From an uncultured Paraglaciecola sp. (GTDB taxonomy: Bacteria; Pseudomonadota; Gammaproteobacteria; Enterobacterales; Alteromonadaceae), in assembly GCF_937123705.1 (NCBI RefSeq), contig NZ_CAKZKO010000122.1:1-47458 (forward strand): 47,458 bases of DNA, read 5' to 3'. The stretch's first letter is position 1, and every line of letters starts with the position of its first letter. The notes under the pieces are model-generated. The model was not told the origin of the DNA and made no database searches. It saw nothing but the letters and a program-made list of their open reading frames with translations. The translations under genes were made by a program, and so were the position numbers. Of this stretch, positions 26,201-33,680 are shown piece by piece.

Positions 26201-26569
26201 CGAGGGCCATCTGAGGAAGATGATGAAAGCTGGACGGAGTGGGGCTTGAGGAAATCTTTGTTCTATCCGCTCGCTGCTGTCCCTGTTGCTCGTGATGCAT
26301 TTGGGGTTTTCGATAGTGGTTTTTCATATAGCTTCACCCCAGCCTCACAGGCTATTGACGCAGTTCTTATCAAGCCCGTCCAATTGTTCATGGACGCCAC
26401 AAAAGGTGAGCTGGAAGCGCGCAAGGCTGTCAAGCAAACCATTCGCTCTGTGGGATACGCTACAAAGTTACCACTTGGCCAACTGGCCACAACTACCGAT
26501 AATGTATGGAAAGGTATTGAAGAAGATGATTTCCAATTACGTGATCTTGTGCTATCGCGACCATACTAG
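20270..26569 (+). CDS. Giant internal virion protein, T7 gp16-position, 2,099 aa
   Basis: This is the largest gene. I chose ATG 20270, which overlaps the upstream stop; a GTG at 20168 would lie within the upstream gene. Hydrophobic Ala/Gly-rich stretches around residues 205-240, 253-270 and 304-321 could line a membrane channel. A zinc-metallopeptidase-like motif, FLHESGHFFLE (His871, Glu872, His875), sits mid-protein. Long helical regions follow, and the C-terminal part has FRVSTILTQLAGYSSSLEMV and LTKLVTMFYSYFSAYYNRQ, found in phage ejection proteins. No transglycosylase motif is seen here; that activity is in the upstream protein. Confidence 0.8.
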   Translation: MSDDIIGSVFSEMDAGKFNLDTDQPQQSTALLPKLDKPEEPDFLSEGMDEFASQERATTGLSQIKAKVSNPDAYGDSRELADRFGVDVPFVQRNEDRLKAKAAEEDLAEILSSDADMAKWFSSGDNPAAIKTDDLRHLGGLRWLWGASRDSFMSGMSTVELADLRFRQIMGELTDAERIKADQLSAGLGARTYGADGWMDKSVVALGEQIPILANIMVGGIDEALIGAGTGAVAAGIAGQLGPQVALPEELVTVPGAAIAGAGYGYTLGQWQAGFKLEAGLAYDEFRSLKDEAGNPMDADTARGAAIVAGAASAVFEVYGIKYLTKMVPGTKDIMGIVGKDGVKWALKQPPLRHALTQFAKNTLKAGSVEISTEVAQEAIVMFVGEVAKLRSNAETGGAIEGIGGNEAAERLADAAIKTAQTMTILGPGLASSRIGMDLRRARDAERDADIIDKINEHAEGSELRERLPEKAKEAIDELNKDGRATSVFIDPAGIRELFQDDAALAEFVERNGLTDEFQEASAIGRSVEVPMGVYYANIAGTEEGRALQQHTKLEQTGMTSQEAEQFNDEWAETRDAILEDYEDQGTNNRLNMEGQELVYEDVKARAMDAGIVPDQADQYARLYGSFFSTMAGRTGADIMDLYQQYGFEIRRKLPGDSQFVGTDPQRLAFEAIRRGQAEVFRKDIQKAQGASVLQRIAERGGLRDDGGDLAAAGLPARYISEDGQGPDVAAVDLFSEGYFPEFGDYKSQDSIATPPGTNELIEAIAEEFAGSPRYSAENSIDGDARFDRMRALVALADQLDELGVNPETNTNEEIEALLERIGTTNADGDTATQGEVDGQFFQETRGSIQISEGRTVINMFDNANLSTFLHESGHFFLEVMRDLAEASPSPEVGPSTQLQSDWNALKEYLEIGEDGEVSVAAHEKFARSFEAYLFEGNAPSPELVGIMARFRSWLAFVYRSAKALNAPINDKIRGVMDRMLATDEEISRAGTGADFRPAFRSAEEAGMTDTQWQGYMQAAEKAVDAARRDMDVRMMAEVSRETTKEWRSATKEVRTQVDKELRDLPVYRLMDYLRTGKSDAVPENFGRQALDADAIEDILGSGGLTAMPKAVPPVYTRKGGVHPDVLAELFGFKSGHDMLNTMSSSDSLKKATKAETDQRMRRKFGDLMGDGVARAREAEAAIANDATGELLEAELKVLVSKGLVATSINRKDAQKTAKAVIASKTIREAIKLPLYMEANRKAANEAEVAIRAGKWAEAVAAKKRQMLNHYLAMEARTAERDTEKAMRYLNKFTGRKRVKGVDPEHLDQIEGMLERFDLRTNAPVSPEARIAEARRKAAEPAFREARANATRLEQGANRLSLTEWINEQEALGHIIAIPDALRDQAFRKPYKMMTVDDLMGLRDAVKNIEHLGRTKDKLLSAKALREFEAVRDELVTSIENSQDVKPADKTRNPTKFDDLISHAKSMESSLLKIEQIVDWMDSGNVNGPMRRFVWQPIADAEVRENDLRAEYTGKMGQIMVGLDKSRLAERISIPGIAQSMQRSEIMAVALNMGNESNLDKMMRGEAWTQSTLDSVVSHLNAEEWQAVQKIWDTVNELWPEIAALQKRLSGVEPPKVEAKTVDTPFGQLEGGYYPLVYDPRRAHDVEDRGAAAADKLFENTYLRPETRHGFTNERQQAYARPLLFDLDGAGRHMTAVIHDLTHREAIMDAHKLLTNAVTRSTIEARYSPELYKQFVPWLQSIAHDAYKDEGLGAVERMFKGIRTRSTIMGMGFRVSTILTQLAGYSSSLEMVSAKSMAGATKDFLLAPLDTWETVNAMSGEMRYRASQVDRDIRENLRRAAGKTGLADDARRFAFAGIGFMDKIVTVPTWMAAYNEHLAANPGDKQGAIAYGDKVVRLTQGSGGAKDLAAVQRNNELTKLVTMFYSYFSAYYNRQRNWGREAKAAVSSGDVGALPDLIARQVFMTVIPATISELLVGRGPSEEDDESWTEWGLRKSLFYPLAAVPVARDAFGVFDSGFSYSFTPASQAIDAVLIKPVQLFMDATKGELEARKAVKQTIRSVGYATKLPLGQLATTTDNVWKGIEEDDFQLRDLVLSRPY

Positions 26570-26581
26570 GAGAGCTGCCAA

Positions 26582-29500
26582 ATGACTGTAAATGACCGCA
26601 CCCCGTTAGATGGCCCTTACACGGCGGATGGAACCAATCGATCATGGGACTTCGGTTTCCGTGTTGATAACATCTCAGACATACGCCTATTGCTACGGGC
26701 AACGGATGGCACTGAAACCATAATCAGCACAGGGTTTACCATCCCGGATGCCGATATCAAATCTAGTGATGGCGGCACAATTACGTACCCAGTATCTCCG
26801 AATAATCCAATCCTGAGCGGGGTCACTGTTTTCCCCTATCGCGACACCGGAAAAACGCAACCCAATGCTATTGGGCGTGATGGAAAATTCTTTGCGACAG
26901 TGCATGAAGATACATTCGACCGGCTTGAGATGCAGATCCAAGAAGTGGACGAGGAGGCAGGTCGTTCGTTAAAAGTTCAAAAAGGAACTTCCTTGGCCGG
27001 AGATATACCTGCGCCAGAGGCTGGTAAGGCTTTGGTAGGTAATTCAAACGCAGATGGCTATATTAACGCTTCCGTAGGAGAGGGCGACATTGCCCTTGAT
27101 GTTGCTGCCGTTGAAGCCAATCGCGTACAGGTTGACACTCAGGCCGCGCAGGTAGCTGCGGATAAATTGGCTGCGGAAACCGCTGCGGCTCAGGCAGGTG
27201 GCGTCAAGACGGATGACGTTGATGCGGCTCCAGATAGCCTTGACGATAAGATTGCAGTAACCGGAAACCTTACAAAAGCAGTTGTACTGGATGGTAGTGT
27301 AAGAAAATTGTCAATGGGTGTGTCTGATGCGGCTATAAATGCGCTCATCAATGCACACAATACCAGTTCAGTAGCTGGCTACAACACAATCCAAGTCGAT
27401 ACACCAGTGCGCTATGGGACTTCGACAGATCTGCATTTAACGCACCTTGATATTACTATCACAGTTGCTGAAGCTGACAGCACCGTGGAGCTAGATGCGC
27501 TGCTTCAAGTAGACATGTACTACAACGCAATGTTTTATGTGAAGCGTAAACTTGGCGCAGGCGCGTCGGTTGAGGTAGGAACGCCAGCCGCAGCCGGTAA
27601 TCGGGTTTCCGGCCTTTCTTCCACTGTTTACGACCAATCGCAAAATTCCATTATGGCTCCGCAGCCAATAAAACTTAAAGACACCCCCGGCGCTGCCGGT
27701 TCGTATACGTATGAAATACATTGCCGCTTCAATAGTACGACTGAGCTGGCTCTTAATAGGACTTACAACGATGTAGATACGAATGAGCATGAACGTGGCG
27801 TATCCGTGGTCACTGTGAGGGAAATTTTATCTGCGGGCCAAAAAAATCCTCAAGACGGGTTGAGTGCGTATGAGTTGTACGTTGCGGGCGGTGGGTTACT
27901 CACGCTGTCTGAGTGGTTGGCTCAATCGTATGGATCGGATGCTTGGACGCCAGTTTGGGAGGCACATGAGGACGGGGCATCTCGCATTGTTTTCAAAGTC
28001 GATGATTGGACGGGTGGAACTGGCACGAAACCGCAAACAGGTTACTATGGGCCTAACGGGACAATTGTTGCATTGCCTGCTGATGCTTTAAATTTCCGGG
28101 GTACCGAGTTCCTCGCCAATGTTGTTGCCAACGGTCTTGCTGCCGGTGCATCTCCAACAGTAGCTTTGTCAGGTACGTCGGCGAACAGAACACTTACGTT
28201 CGGTATTCCTGCTGGAGCGACAGGGGCCACGGGGGCTCAAGGTCCACAAGGTGACACTGGGGCTACAGGGGCGACAGGTGCTGACGGTGCAGATGGTTCT
28301 GATGCCACGGTAAACGCCGTTAATGTTGCCACTGCCGGTGCGTTCATGGCAAGCGGTGTTTCGGCATTCGGCGCAACACTTACAGACGACGCAGACGCAG
28401 AAGCGGCAAGGGCAACACTTAATATCTACGGGGTTTCTGTAGGTGATTACAACCCAACATTAGATGAAAGCACCGACAACACGGCAAAAGTACAGGCAGC
28501 ACTTGATGCGGCGGATGGGGGTGAGGTTTTTGTTCCTGACAAATGTTACTTTGATTTATCGGCGCTGACGTTTCCCAACAACTCCGGTTCAAATGGGTAT
28601 TACAGTCTCAATTATCGCGCCAACGATGATACTTCGTCACCCGGACAACCAGGAGCTAACGCCACTAACGAGCGTGTGTTGTTCATTCAAAACAACAACT
28701 CGAGTGGGTATGCCAACGAAAATCAACTTTCTTCAGGGTACTCAACCGGGCAAATTCTTGATGTTCGAAGGGATGTAAATGCCCCTAATGTTGGTGCCGG
28801 ACAAGATGTCGAATTCGGTCGTGTTTCATATGTCTGGCGACAGGACGGGATCAACAGGGTTCAGCTAAAATATACTGATGCTGCTGGCGACACATCGTCC
28901 CCCGGTGCAGATGATGGTTGGACCGCCCAAATTCACGAAGCAAGATACACTTTAACGGGCATCGATCAGTCGAGTTTTTCCGCCACCCTCGCGGTCAACG
29001 ATATGATCAAGGGCTCAACATCCGGCGCTCGCGGTTGGGTGAAACAGATTAATGTAGGTAGCGTGATTATCTCGTGGCTTTCGGGAACGTTTGTTGTCGG
29101 AGAAACCGTTATTCTTGAGCCTGCTGCCGAAACAACAACGGATACTATTACGGACGCCGGAACGTTGGCCTATACGTCCAGAAGCAATCGGTTAGGGTTT
29201 TCTGCCAAAGAGAGTGGCAATCTCTTCTCCAACATCCAAGGCGACAAGGCTGTTTATCCGTTTACGATGGGCGGGATATTGGGCATTCAGCAAGCCAACA
29301 CCATCAACGGCGCGTTCACAAATGCTGAAATCATTATGGTCGATGATTTTGGTAATCCAACTCAACAGGCTCGAATGCAGCTTGAAGCTTCGACCGGTGA
29401 TATTGTTTTCTTAAATGAAACGAGCAATTTAGAAGTTCTGCGTCTTTCGAATATTGGGGCCGGTGCAGCGGAAGCAGACTATATTCGTGCTGCAACAGAA

Positions 29501-31036
29501 CTCCAAGCGGTGGGCGGAACGATTAGGTTCGGCACGTCAGGCGGAAGCGTCACTGACAAAACAGGCTCAGGCTCACCAGAAGGTGTTTTAACAGCGGCGG
29601 TTGGCAGCACGTATCGGAGAACTAATGGTGCGGAGGGTACAACGTTCTACACTAAAAAGTCTGGGGTGGGAAACACAGGTTGGGTAGCCCAAACCAATTG
29701 GGACATCAACCCAATGGACCACGGAGCGCTACAGGACGGCTCCACAGATAATTCTACTGAAGTTGACTTAGCATTAGCAGCACTTCCATCAGGCGGCGGT
29801 GTTGTTCGTGTCCCGAAAGATGTTCGTTTCAATATCCTTAGCTTGACGTTTCCCGAACGCTCCATTCTTAAATATTTCGGGGAAGATGATCTATCTGACA
29901 CATCAATTGTCGCTTCAAACGAGGAACGGATATTTTATGCGAATGCTAATGTGGATGGCATTGTCAATGAACAACGTATTGAAGCGGCCTATCATCCGGC
30001 TCAAGTAATAAATGTACGGAAAAACATCACAGGCCACGATAGTGAACTTGGCGTAGGTCAATCAAAAGATAATCCCGCTAGGGCTTCACATAATATCTTT
30101 GATGAAGATACAGATGTTTTTCGGACACTTTACGAGACATACGCTAATCAAGTTGCGGGCTCGTCTCCGTTTTCTGGCGCATCTATTCATATTTGGGTCA
30201 AGCGATGGGCGATTGCTGGCGTAGGGACCGATCATTTCACTACCAATCCCGTTGTAGATGATATTCTGGTTGGGGATACATCAGGGGCAGTTGGACAGGT
30301 CGTTTCCATAGCTGCAACAAGTATGGTCTTGGTGTGGTTAAGTGGCTCATTCCAAGCTGGTGAAACTCTTTCAAGGGTTGGCCCTGCGGAAACCAGCTCA
30401 ACAACTATTACCACGGCCACTTACAGCAGGACGCAAGGGCTACCGATTTACTTTGGCCAAAAAACTGGACGTATTGCGTTTTGTGGACTGAGGCCGGGGG
30501 AGAATTACACAGATGTTGCTGTTGGAGGTTCTTTGTCAGTTACTCCAACAAGAACAGGGGGATTTCACAATGAAGAAGTTACCGTCGATCCAATTTTTTC
30601 GTGGTTGGATGCAAATTCTCTTACGCCTAACGGTGTTGCTATCACCTATGATGTCACGCCAGCAGCAGTAAACAGGCGGCTAGAAGCGCAGAGAGTTGCT
30701 GCTGGTGTCAAAGCAACACCGATGGGTCATATTGGAGCGGCTGTTCTTCACTGTGCATTCACCAATGCGTTGGCCTTGAGTGCTTCAAACTATAATGCAG
30801 CTTCTGTCGCCCGAAATGCAACAGGCGATTATACGATTACTTTCGACAATGCAGTGGCAACAGCGGACTATGCGGTTGCACTGACGGAAGATTATCTCGA
30901 CGCGGACAAAAAGGCTGTGGTCTACATTAAAACTGCGACAGTGCTTCGCATTAGAGTTTACGACACAGCAGATTTCACATCTCTGGTTGATCTCGACGGG
31001 AGCTTAAATGTCGTTTGCCTAGGCGGTGATATCTGA
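26582..31036 (+). CDS. Tail fibre protein, 1,484 aa
   Basis: This is the receptor-binding fibre. The N-terminal ~130 residues (DRTPLDGPYTADGTNRSWDF and onwards) match the T7 gp17-type virion-attachment domain. A collagen-like Gly-X-Y stretch with GATGATGAQGPQGDTGATG lies around residues 544-576. Two related modules follow, at about 622-860 and 1040-1275, each starting like a pectate-lyase beta-helix and ending in a related strand-rich insert. The last ~90 residues resemble a C-terminal tip domain. It starts at ATG 26582 after AGGAGAGCTGCCA. No chaperone gene follows. Confidence 0.88.
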   Translation: MTVNDRTPLDGPYTADGTNRSWDFGFRVDNISDIRLLLRATDGTETIISTGFTIPDADIKSSDGGTITYPVSPNNPILSGVTVFPYRDTGKTQPNAIGRDGKFFATVHEDTFDRLEMQIQEVDEEAGRSLKVQKGTSLAGDIPAPEAGKALVGNSNADGYINASVGEGDIALDVAAVEANRVQVDTQAAQVAADKLAAETAAAQAGGVKTDDVDAAPDSLDDKIAVTGNLTKAVVLDGSVRKLSMGVSDAAINALINAHNTSSVAGYNTIQVDTPVRYGTSTDLHLTHLDITITVAEADSTVELDALLQVDMYYNAMFYVKRKLGAGASVEVGTPAAAGNRVSGLSSTVYDQSQNSIMAPQPIKLKDTPGAAGSYTYEIHCRFNSTTELALNRTYNDVDTNEHERGVSVVTVREILSAGQKNPQDGLSAYELYVAGGGLLTLSEWLAQSYGSDAWTPVWEAHEDGASRIVFKVDDWTGGTGTKPQTGYYGPNGTIVALPADALNFRGTEFLANVVANGLAAGASPTVALSGTSANRTLTFGIPAGATGATGAQGPQGDTGATGATGADGADGSDATVNAVNVATAGAFMASGVSAFGATLTDDADAEAARATLNIYGVSVGDYNPTLDESTDNTAKVQAALDAADGGEVFVPDKCYFDLSALTFPNNSGSNGYYSLNYRANDDTSSPGQPGANATNERVLFIQNNNSSGYANENQLSSGYSTGQILDVRRDVNAPNVGAGQDVEFGRVSYVWRQDGINRVQLKYTDAAGDTSSPGADDGWTAQIHEARYTLTGIDQSSFSATLAVNDMIKGSTSGARGWVKQINVGSVIISWLSGTFVVGETVILEPAAETTTDTITDAGTLAYTSRSNRLGFSAKESGNLFSNIQGDKAVYPFTMGGILGIQQANTINGAFTNAEIIMVDDFGNPTQQARMQLEASTGDIVFLNETSNLEVLRLSNIGAGAAEADYIRAATELQAVGGTIRFGTSGGSVTDKTGSGSPEGVLTAAVGSTYRRTNGAEGTTFYTKKSGVGNTGWVAQTNWDINPMDHGALQDGSTDNSTEVDLALAALPSGGGVVRVPKDVRFNILSLTFPERSILKYFGEDDLSDTSIVASNEERIFYANANVDGIVNEQRIEAAYHPAQVINVRKNITGHDSELGVGQSKDNPARASHNIFDEDTDVFRTLYETYANQVAGSSPFSGASIHIWVKRWAIAGVGTDHFTTNPVVDDILVGDTSGAVGQVVSIAATSMVLVWLSGSFQAGETLSRVGPAETSSTTITTATYSRTQGLPIYFGQKTGRIAFCGLRPGENYTDVAVGGSLSVTPTRTGGFHNEEVTVDPIFSWLDANSLTPNGVAITYDVTPAAVNRRLEAQRVAAGVKATPMGHIGAAVLHCAFTNALALSASNYNAASVARNATGDYTITFDNAVATADYAVALTEDYLDADKKAVVYIKTATVLRIRVYDTADFTSLVDLDGSLNVVCLGGDI

Positions 31037-31091
31037 TGACCCACTTCGATAACATCATTGACGGCCCCGTTAACTGAAAGGAAACAACAGC

Positions 31092-31808
31092 ATGAGCATG
31101 AAAACGCAACTACTCACAGTCACGCAACAGCGCCTCGCGTACCTCGGTTACTATCGTTTGGTGGTCGATGGGCAGGAAGGTCCAGGCACATCAAACGCGG
31201 TGATCGAATTCAAGCGCAATCACGGTCTGGCACCACGGGACAAAATCGGCCCGCTGACCATGACTGCGATCTTCAGCCCGGACGCCAAGCCAGCACCCAA
31301 GCCGAAGCCGCAACCGGGGGAACCGCTATGGGCAGCAGAAGCCCGCAACCTGTTGGGCACTCGCGAGGTTCGCGGTAAGGGTAACAATCCGATCATCATG
31401 GATTGGGCGGAAGAGTTGGATCAATGGTATCCAGGCGATGACGTTCCTTGGTGTGGATTGTTCGTTGCGCACTGCATGTCAATCGGTGCGCCTGATGAAG
31501 CTCAGGAATTCAATCGCCTTGGCGCTCGTGCATGGCGCGCATTTGGTCAAGAAGTTAACCCGTGCGCTTGGTGCATTGGTGTCTTCTGGCGTACTCACAA
31601 GACAAAATCCGGTAATGGTCACGTCGCATTCATCATTGGCGAGGGTCCAGATTACTATGTGATCTTGGGTGGTAATCAATCTGATAACGTGACTATCGCA
31701 AAAATCGCCAAAAACCGCTTGCTAGAGTGTCGCGGTCCGTCCGGGTGGTCTGGTCCAGAACTTGAGCGCATGACTGTTGCGGGCGCAATGTCTCGGAATG
31801 AGGCATGA
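31092..31808 (+). CDS. Endolysin: peptidoglycan-binding domain plus CHAP-like (TIGR02594-type) amidase, 238 aa
   Basis: This cuts host peptidoglycan at the end of infection. Residues about 5-60 are a PG_binding_1 domain (TVTQQRLAYLGYYRLVVDGQ). Residues about 75-215 are an NlpC/P60-CHAP type catalytic domain with putative Cys121 (PWCGLF), His177 (GHVAFIIGE) and Asn195 (GGNQSDN). No signal peptide or anchor helix is visible, so release depends on a holin. It starts at ATG 31092 after GGAAACAACAGC. The downstream holin overlaps by four bases. Confidence 0.88.
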   Translation: MSMKTQLLTVTQQRLAYLGYYRLVVDGQEGPGTSNAVIEFKRNHGLAPRDKIGPLTMTAIFSPDAKPAPKPKPQPGEPLWAAEARNLLGTREVRGKGNNPIIMDWAEELDQWYPGDDVPWCGLFVAHCMSIGAPDEAQEFNRLGARAWRAFGQEVNPCAWCIGVFWRTHKTKSGNGHVAFIIGEGPDYYVILGGNQSDNVTIAKIAKNRLLECRGPSGWSGPELERMTVAGAMSRNEA

Positions 31809-32095
31809 TTTCGTTTGCGGCAATCAAGTCCGCTTGGCGTCCAGTGTTCGGCTGGGTATTCATTCTGTTTTTTGCTGTACTGGGTTTATCGCTAATTGCT
31901 ATGCTTTGGTTGAGGTGGATCACACTTGAACAGGCTTCAAGTATCCTTGTTACGATGCTTGGTATGGGTGGCGTTGTGACAGGTACGTATGTGGCTGGTA
32001 GGTCGGTCGAAAAATACCAGAACAAGAGTAAATCTGAATATGAGGTTCATGTACCTACGGGAGTGGCGGACCCAAACGACGGTCTGGGGGACTGA
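31805..32095 (+). CDS. Holin, 96 aa
   Basis: This is a small inner membrane protein between endolysin and spanin genes, the usual holin position. It has a first membrane segment at about residues 13-36 (VFGWVFILFFAVLGLSLIAM) and a second at about 45-67 (SILVTMLGMGGVVTGTYVAG), followed by a hydrophilic C-terminus (KYQNKSKSEYEVHVPTG). It has overlaps of four bases with the endolysin and one base with the Rz-like gene. The exact holin class is uncertain. Confidence 0.75.
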   Translation: MISFAAIKSAWRPVFGWVFILFFAVLGLSLIAMLWLRWITLEQASSILVTMLGMGGVVTGTYVAGRSVEKYQNKSKSEYEVHVPTGVADPNDGLGD

Positions 32096-32457
32096 TGGGC
32101 GCGTTACTCGCAAGGATACTGCTGAGTAAGTCTGGCTTGATCGCCATTGGATTGATGGTCGGATTGTCCGCTATGTACACGTGGCACATCATCGATAAGA
32201 CTGTGGCAGTACGAAACGCAAAGCAGGCCTTGGCCGACAAAGTGACAATTGCCACGCTGAAATCAACTGTCGAGACGCAAGGTAAATGGATCAAGGCCGC
32301 AGAGGACGCAAAGATTGCGCTCATTAAGCAGGCGGCAGTAGCCGAACAGGCTGCGGCTGAGGCGAGTTTGGAGCTGGAAGAATATGCGAACAACACTACA
32401 GTCAACGCTCAGTGTGCTGTTGATAGCAATCTCGTTAACAGGTTGCGTAACCGCTGA
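32095..32457 (+). CDS. Inner-membrane spanin (Rz-like), 120 aa
   Basis: The i-spanin anchors in the inner membrane and spans the periplasm to meet the o-spanin and fuse the membranes. It has an N-terminal membrane segment (SGLIAIGLMVGLSAMYTWHI, residues about 13-32) followed by a long periplasmic coiled-coil region rich in Ala, Lys, Glu and Gln (residues 40-100) and a short tail. The 3' end contains the start of the o-spanin gene in another frame, a classic nested arrangement. Confidence 0.82.
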   Translation: MGALLARILLSKSGLIAIGLMVGLSAMYTWHIIDKTVAVRNAKQALADKVTIATLKSTVETQGKWIKAAEDAKIALIKQAAVAEQAAAEASLELEEYANNTTVNAQCAVDSNLVNRLRNR

Positions 32458-32689
32458 GAAACAGGCGTTGGACGCTGCAATAAATGCTGGTCAGTTGGCG
32501 GGTGTAGTTCTGCCTATATTGCCAGATGATTGTGCCAAGACTGCGCGGAGTGGCGTTCGCGCCGGGGAAAGGCTGGACGTTGCGTTGATTAGAACAGATC
32601 AGGCGCTCAGCAGACAGAACGCAAGAACTAGGCGTTGTGCGGCATGGTATAACAAGGTAAGAACCGACACACGGGGCGTGCCAGAGTAA
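32384..32689 (+). CDS. Outer-membrane lipoprotein spanin (Rz1-like), 101 aa
   Basis: The o-spanin starts inside the Rz-like gene (74-base overlap). It has a lipoprotein signal peptide with the lipobox LTGC, so Cys21 would be lipidated after signal peptidase II cleavage. The mature part is helical and charged (ERLDVALIRTDQALSRQNAR), not Pro-rich as in lambda Rz1. The presence of an outer-membrane lipoprotein spanin shows that the host is Gram-negative. Confidence 0.82.
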   Translation: MRTTLQSTLSVLLIAISLTGCVTAEKQALDAAINAGQLAGVVLPILPDDCAKTARSGVRAGERLDVALIRTDQALSRQNARTRRCAAWYNKVRTDTRGVPE

Positions 32690-32712
32690 CGGCATAGAGA
32701 TGAGGCTACAAT

Positions 32713-32946
32713 ATGGATGACCCTTTTGATGGGGGCGGTTTTTCGACCGAGCCAATAACAGGACCCGAAGCTGCAAAGCACAGGCACATGCTAAATAAAC
32801 TTACCGAAAGATGGCCCGTCCTTGAAGATACATCTTCAGTTGTAGAGGGGATTGTAGTGGTTTCTCGAATGATCAGGATAGGTGGCCCTGTTGTCTTAGT
32901 TGCCGCAATCTTCGGCGCGTGGTCCAAATCTCAAGGGTGGTTCTAA
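32713..32946 (+). CDS. Small single-span membrane protein, 77 aa
   Basis: A polar N-terminus with Gly/Asp-rich start (MDDPFDGGGFSTEPITGPEA) precedes a C-terminal hydrophobic stretch (RIGGPVVLVAAIFGAW, residues about 55-70). One membrane span near the C-terminus and its position just after the spanins suggest a lysis-timing or second holin-like role, but the family is not recognised. It starts at ATG 32713 and its stop shares a base with the next start. Confidence 0.65.
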   Translation: MDDPFDGGGFSTEPITGPEAAKHRHMLNKLTERWPVLEDTSSVVEGIVVVSRMIRIGGPVVLVAAIFGAWSKSQGWF

Positions 32947-33362
32947 TGAATACATCAGCACTCACGGCGGTCGGTATAGCTGCGCTTGGTTCGTTGGGGT
33001 TTCTCGGTGGCGTCGGGTCAATTGATATCGCCAACAAGTTCACTAAGCCGCCAACTCACTACCACCTTGATCTGAAATCCCTGACGTATGAGAATGGCGA
33101 ATTTCATCAGTTGGTGGTTCCTGTGGGCCGGGCTGTCATACAGGCTAACTGGTCGGCCAAGGTCTTGCGCGGAACTCATATACTTTGTGACGGCGGTAAC
33201 ACGGCTCCATACGAAGGAAGCCCTGTCAGTTTCACGCCGTCTGATTGGACTGGAGACAAGTGCCCGGACCTTATGGCGGGTGACGTTGCAATCGCATCGT
33301 GGGAATATAAGACTAACGAAGGATTTACCGCGTCTATCGTAGGTAAGGTCACCATAAAATAA
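32946..33362 (+). CDS. Membrane-anchored hypothetical protein, 138 aa
   Basis: I chose ATG 32946, which overlaps the previous TAA; an upstream GTG (32919) would be inside the previous gene. The N-terminal 25 residues (MNTSALTAVGIAALGSLGFL) form a signal anchor or uncleaved signal peptide. The rest is beta-rich (LDLKSLTYENGEFHQLVVPV) with two cysteines (ILCDGG, KCPDLM) that could form a periplasmic disulfide. It is likely a periplasmic protein of the lysis region. The function is unknown. Confidence 0.65.
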   Translation: MNTSALTAVGIAALGSLGFLGGVGSIDIANKFTKPPTHYHLDLKSLTYENGEFHQLVVPVGRAVIQANWSAKVLRGTHILCDGGNTAPYEGSPVSFTPSDWTGDKCPDLMAGDVAIASWEYKTNEGFTASIVGKVTIK

Positions 33363-33374
33363 GAGGGCAATGAC

Positions 33375-33680
33375 ATGAAAGAATTTACTAAAGACGACCA
33401 CAAAGCCATGCGTCAGGCGTCACACCGATTGGTGCGCGCCGAGAACCATCTTAACGAGTTGGTCAACGACGACTACCCGGACTTGCTGGAGCGTCTTGTC
33501 GGTAGGTGTGAGAACAGCGCCGAACACATGATAGGGCACAATCTCAGGACCGCGATCAAGAATATTGAGAGTGGATTGCGGGCTATTGAAGCGGCGCACA
33601 GCCAGCTATCGAACGTCCAGTGCACCGCGCTATCCCTTACTGGCGACGACACGCCCATCATAACAGCGTCTGATCGCTGA
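33375..33680 (+). CDS. Hypothetical helical protein, 101 aa
   Basis: This is an unrecognised soluble protein beginning MKEFTKDDHKAMRQASHRLV, with a strongly helical pattern throughout (HNLRTAIKNIESGLRAIEAA) and a polar C-terminal tail. It starts at ATG 33375 after AAGAGGGCAATGAC. It shares one base with the next start (TGATG). Context is the post-lysis small gene group. Confidence 0.65.
   Translation: MKEFTKDDHKAMRQASHRLVRAENHLNELVNDDYPDLLERLVGRCENSAEHMIGHNLRTAIKNIESGLRAIEAAHSQLSNVQCTALSLTGDDTPIITASDR

Noticed and set aside
26582..31036. Diversity-generating retroelement target, as in BPP-1, which shares head-gene order
   Set aside because: No reverse transcriptase, no Mtd-type lectin end and no template repeat were seen.
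31036..31077. 13-codon reading frame overlapping the fibre stop
   Set aside because: It is too short and has no support beyond the overlapping start; the space is better seen as the endolysin leader.
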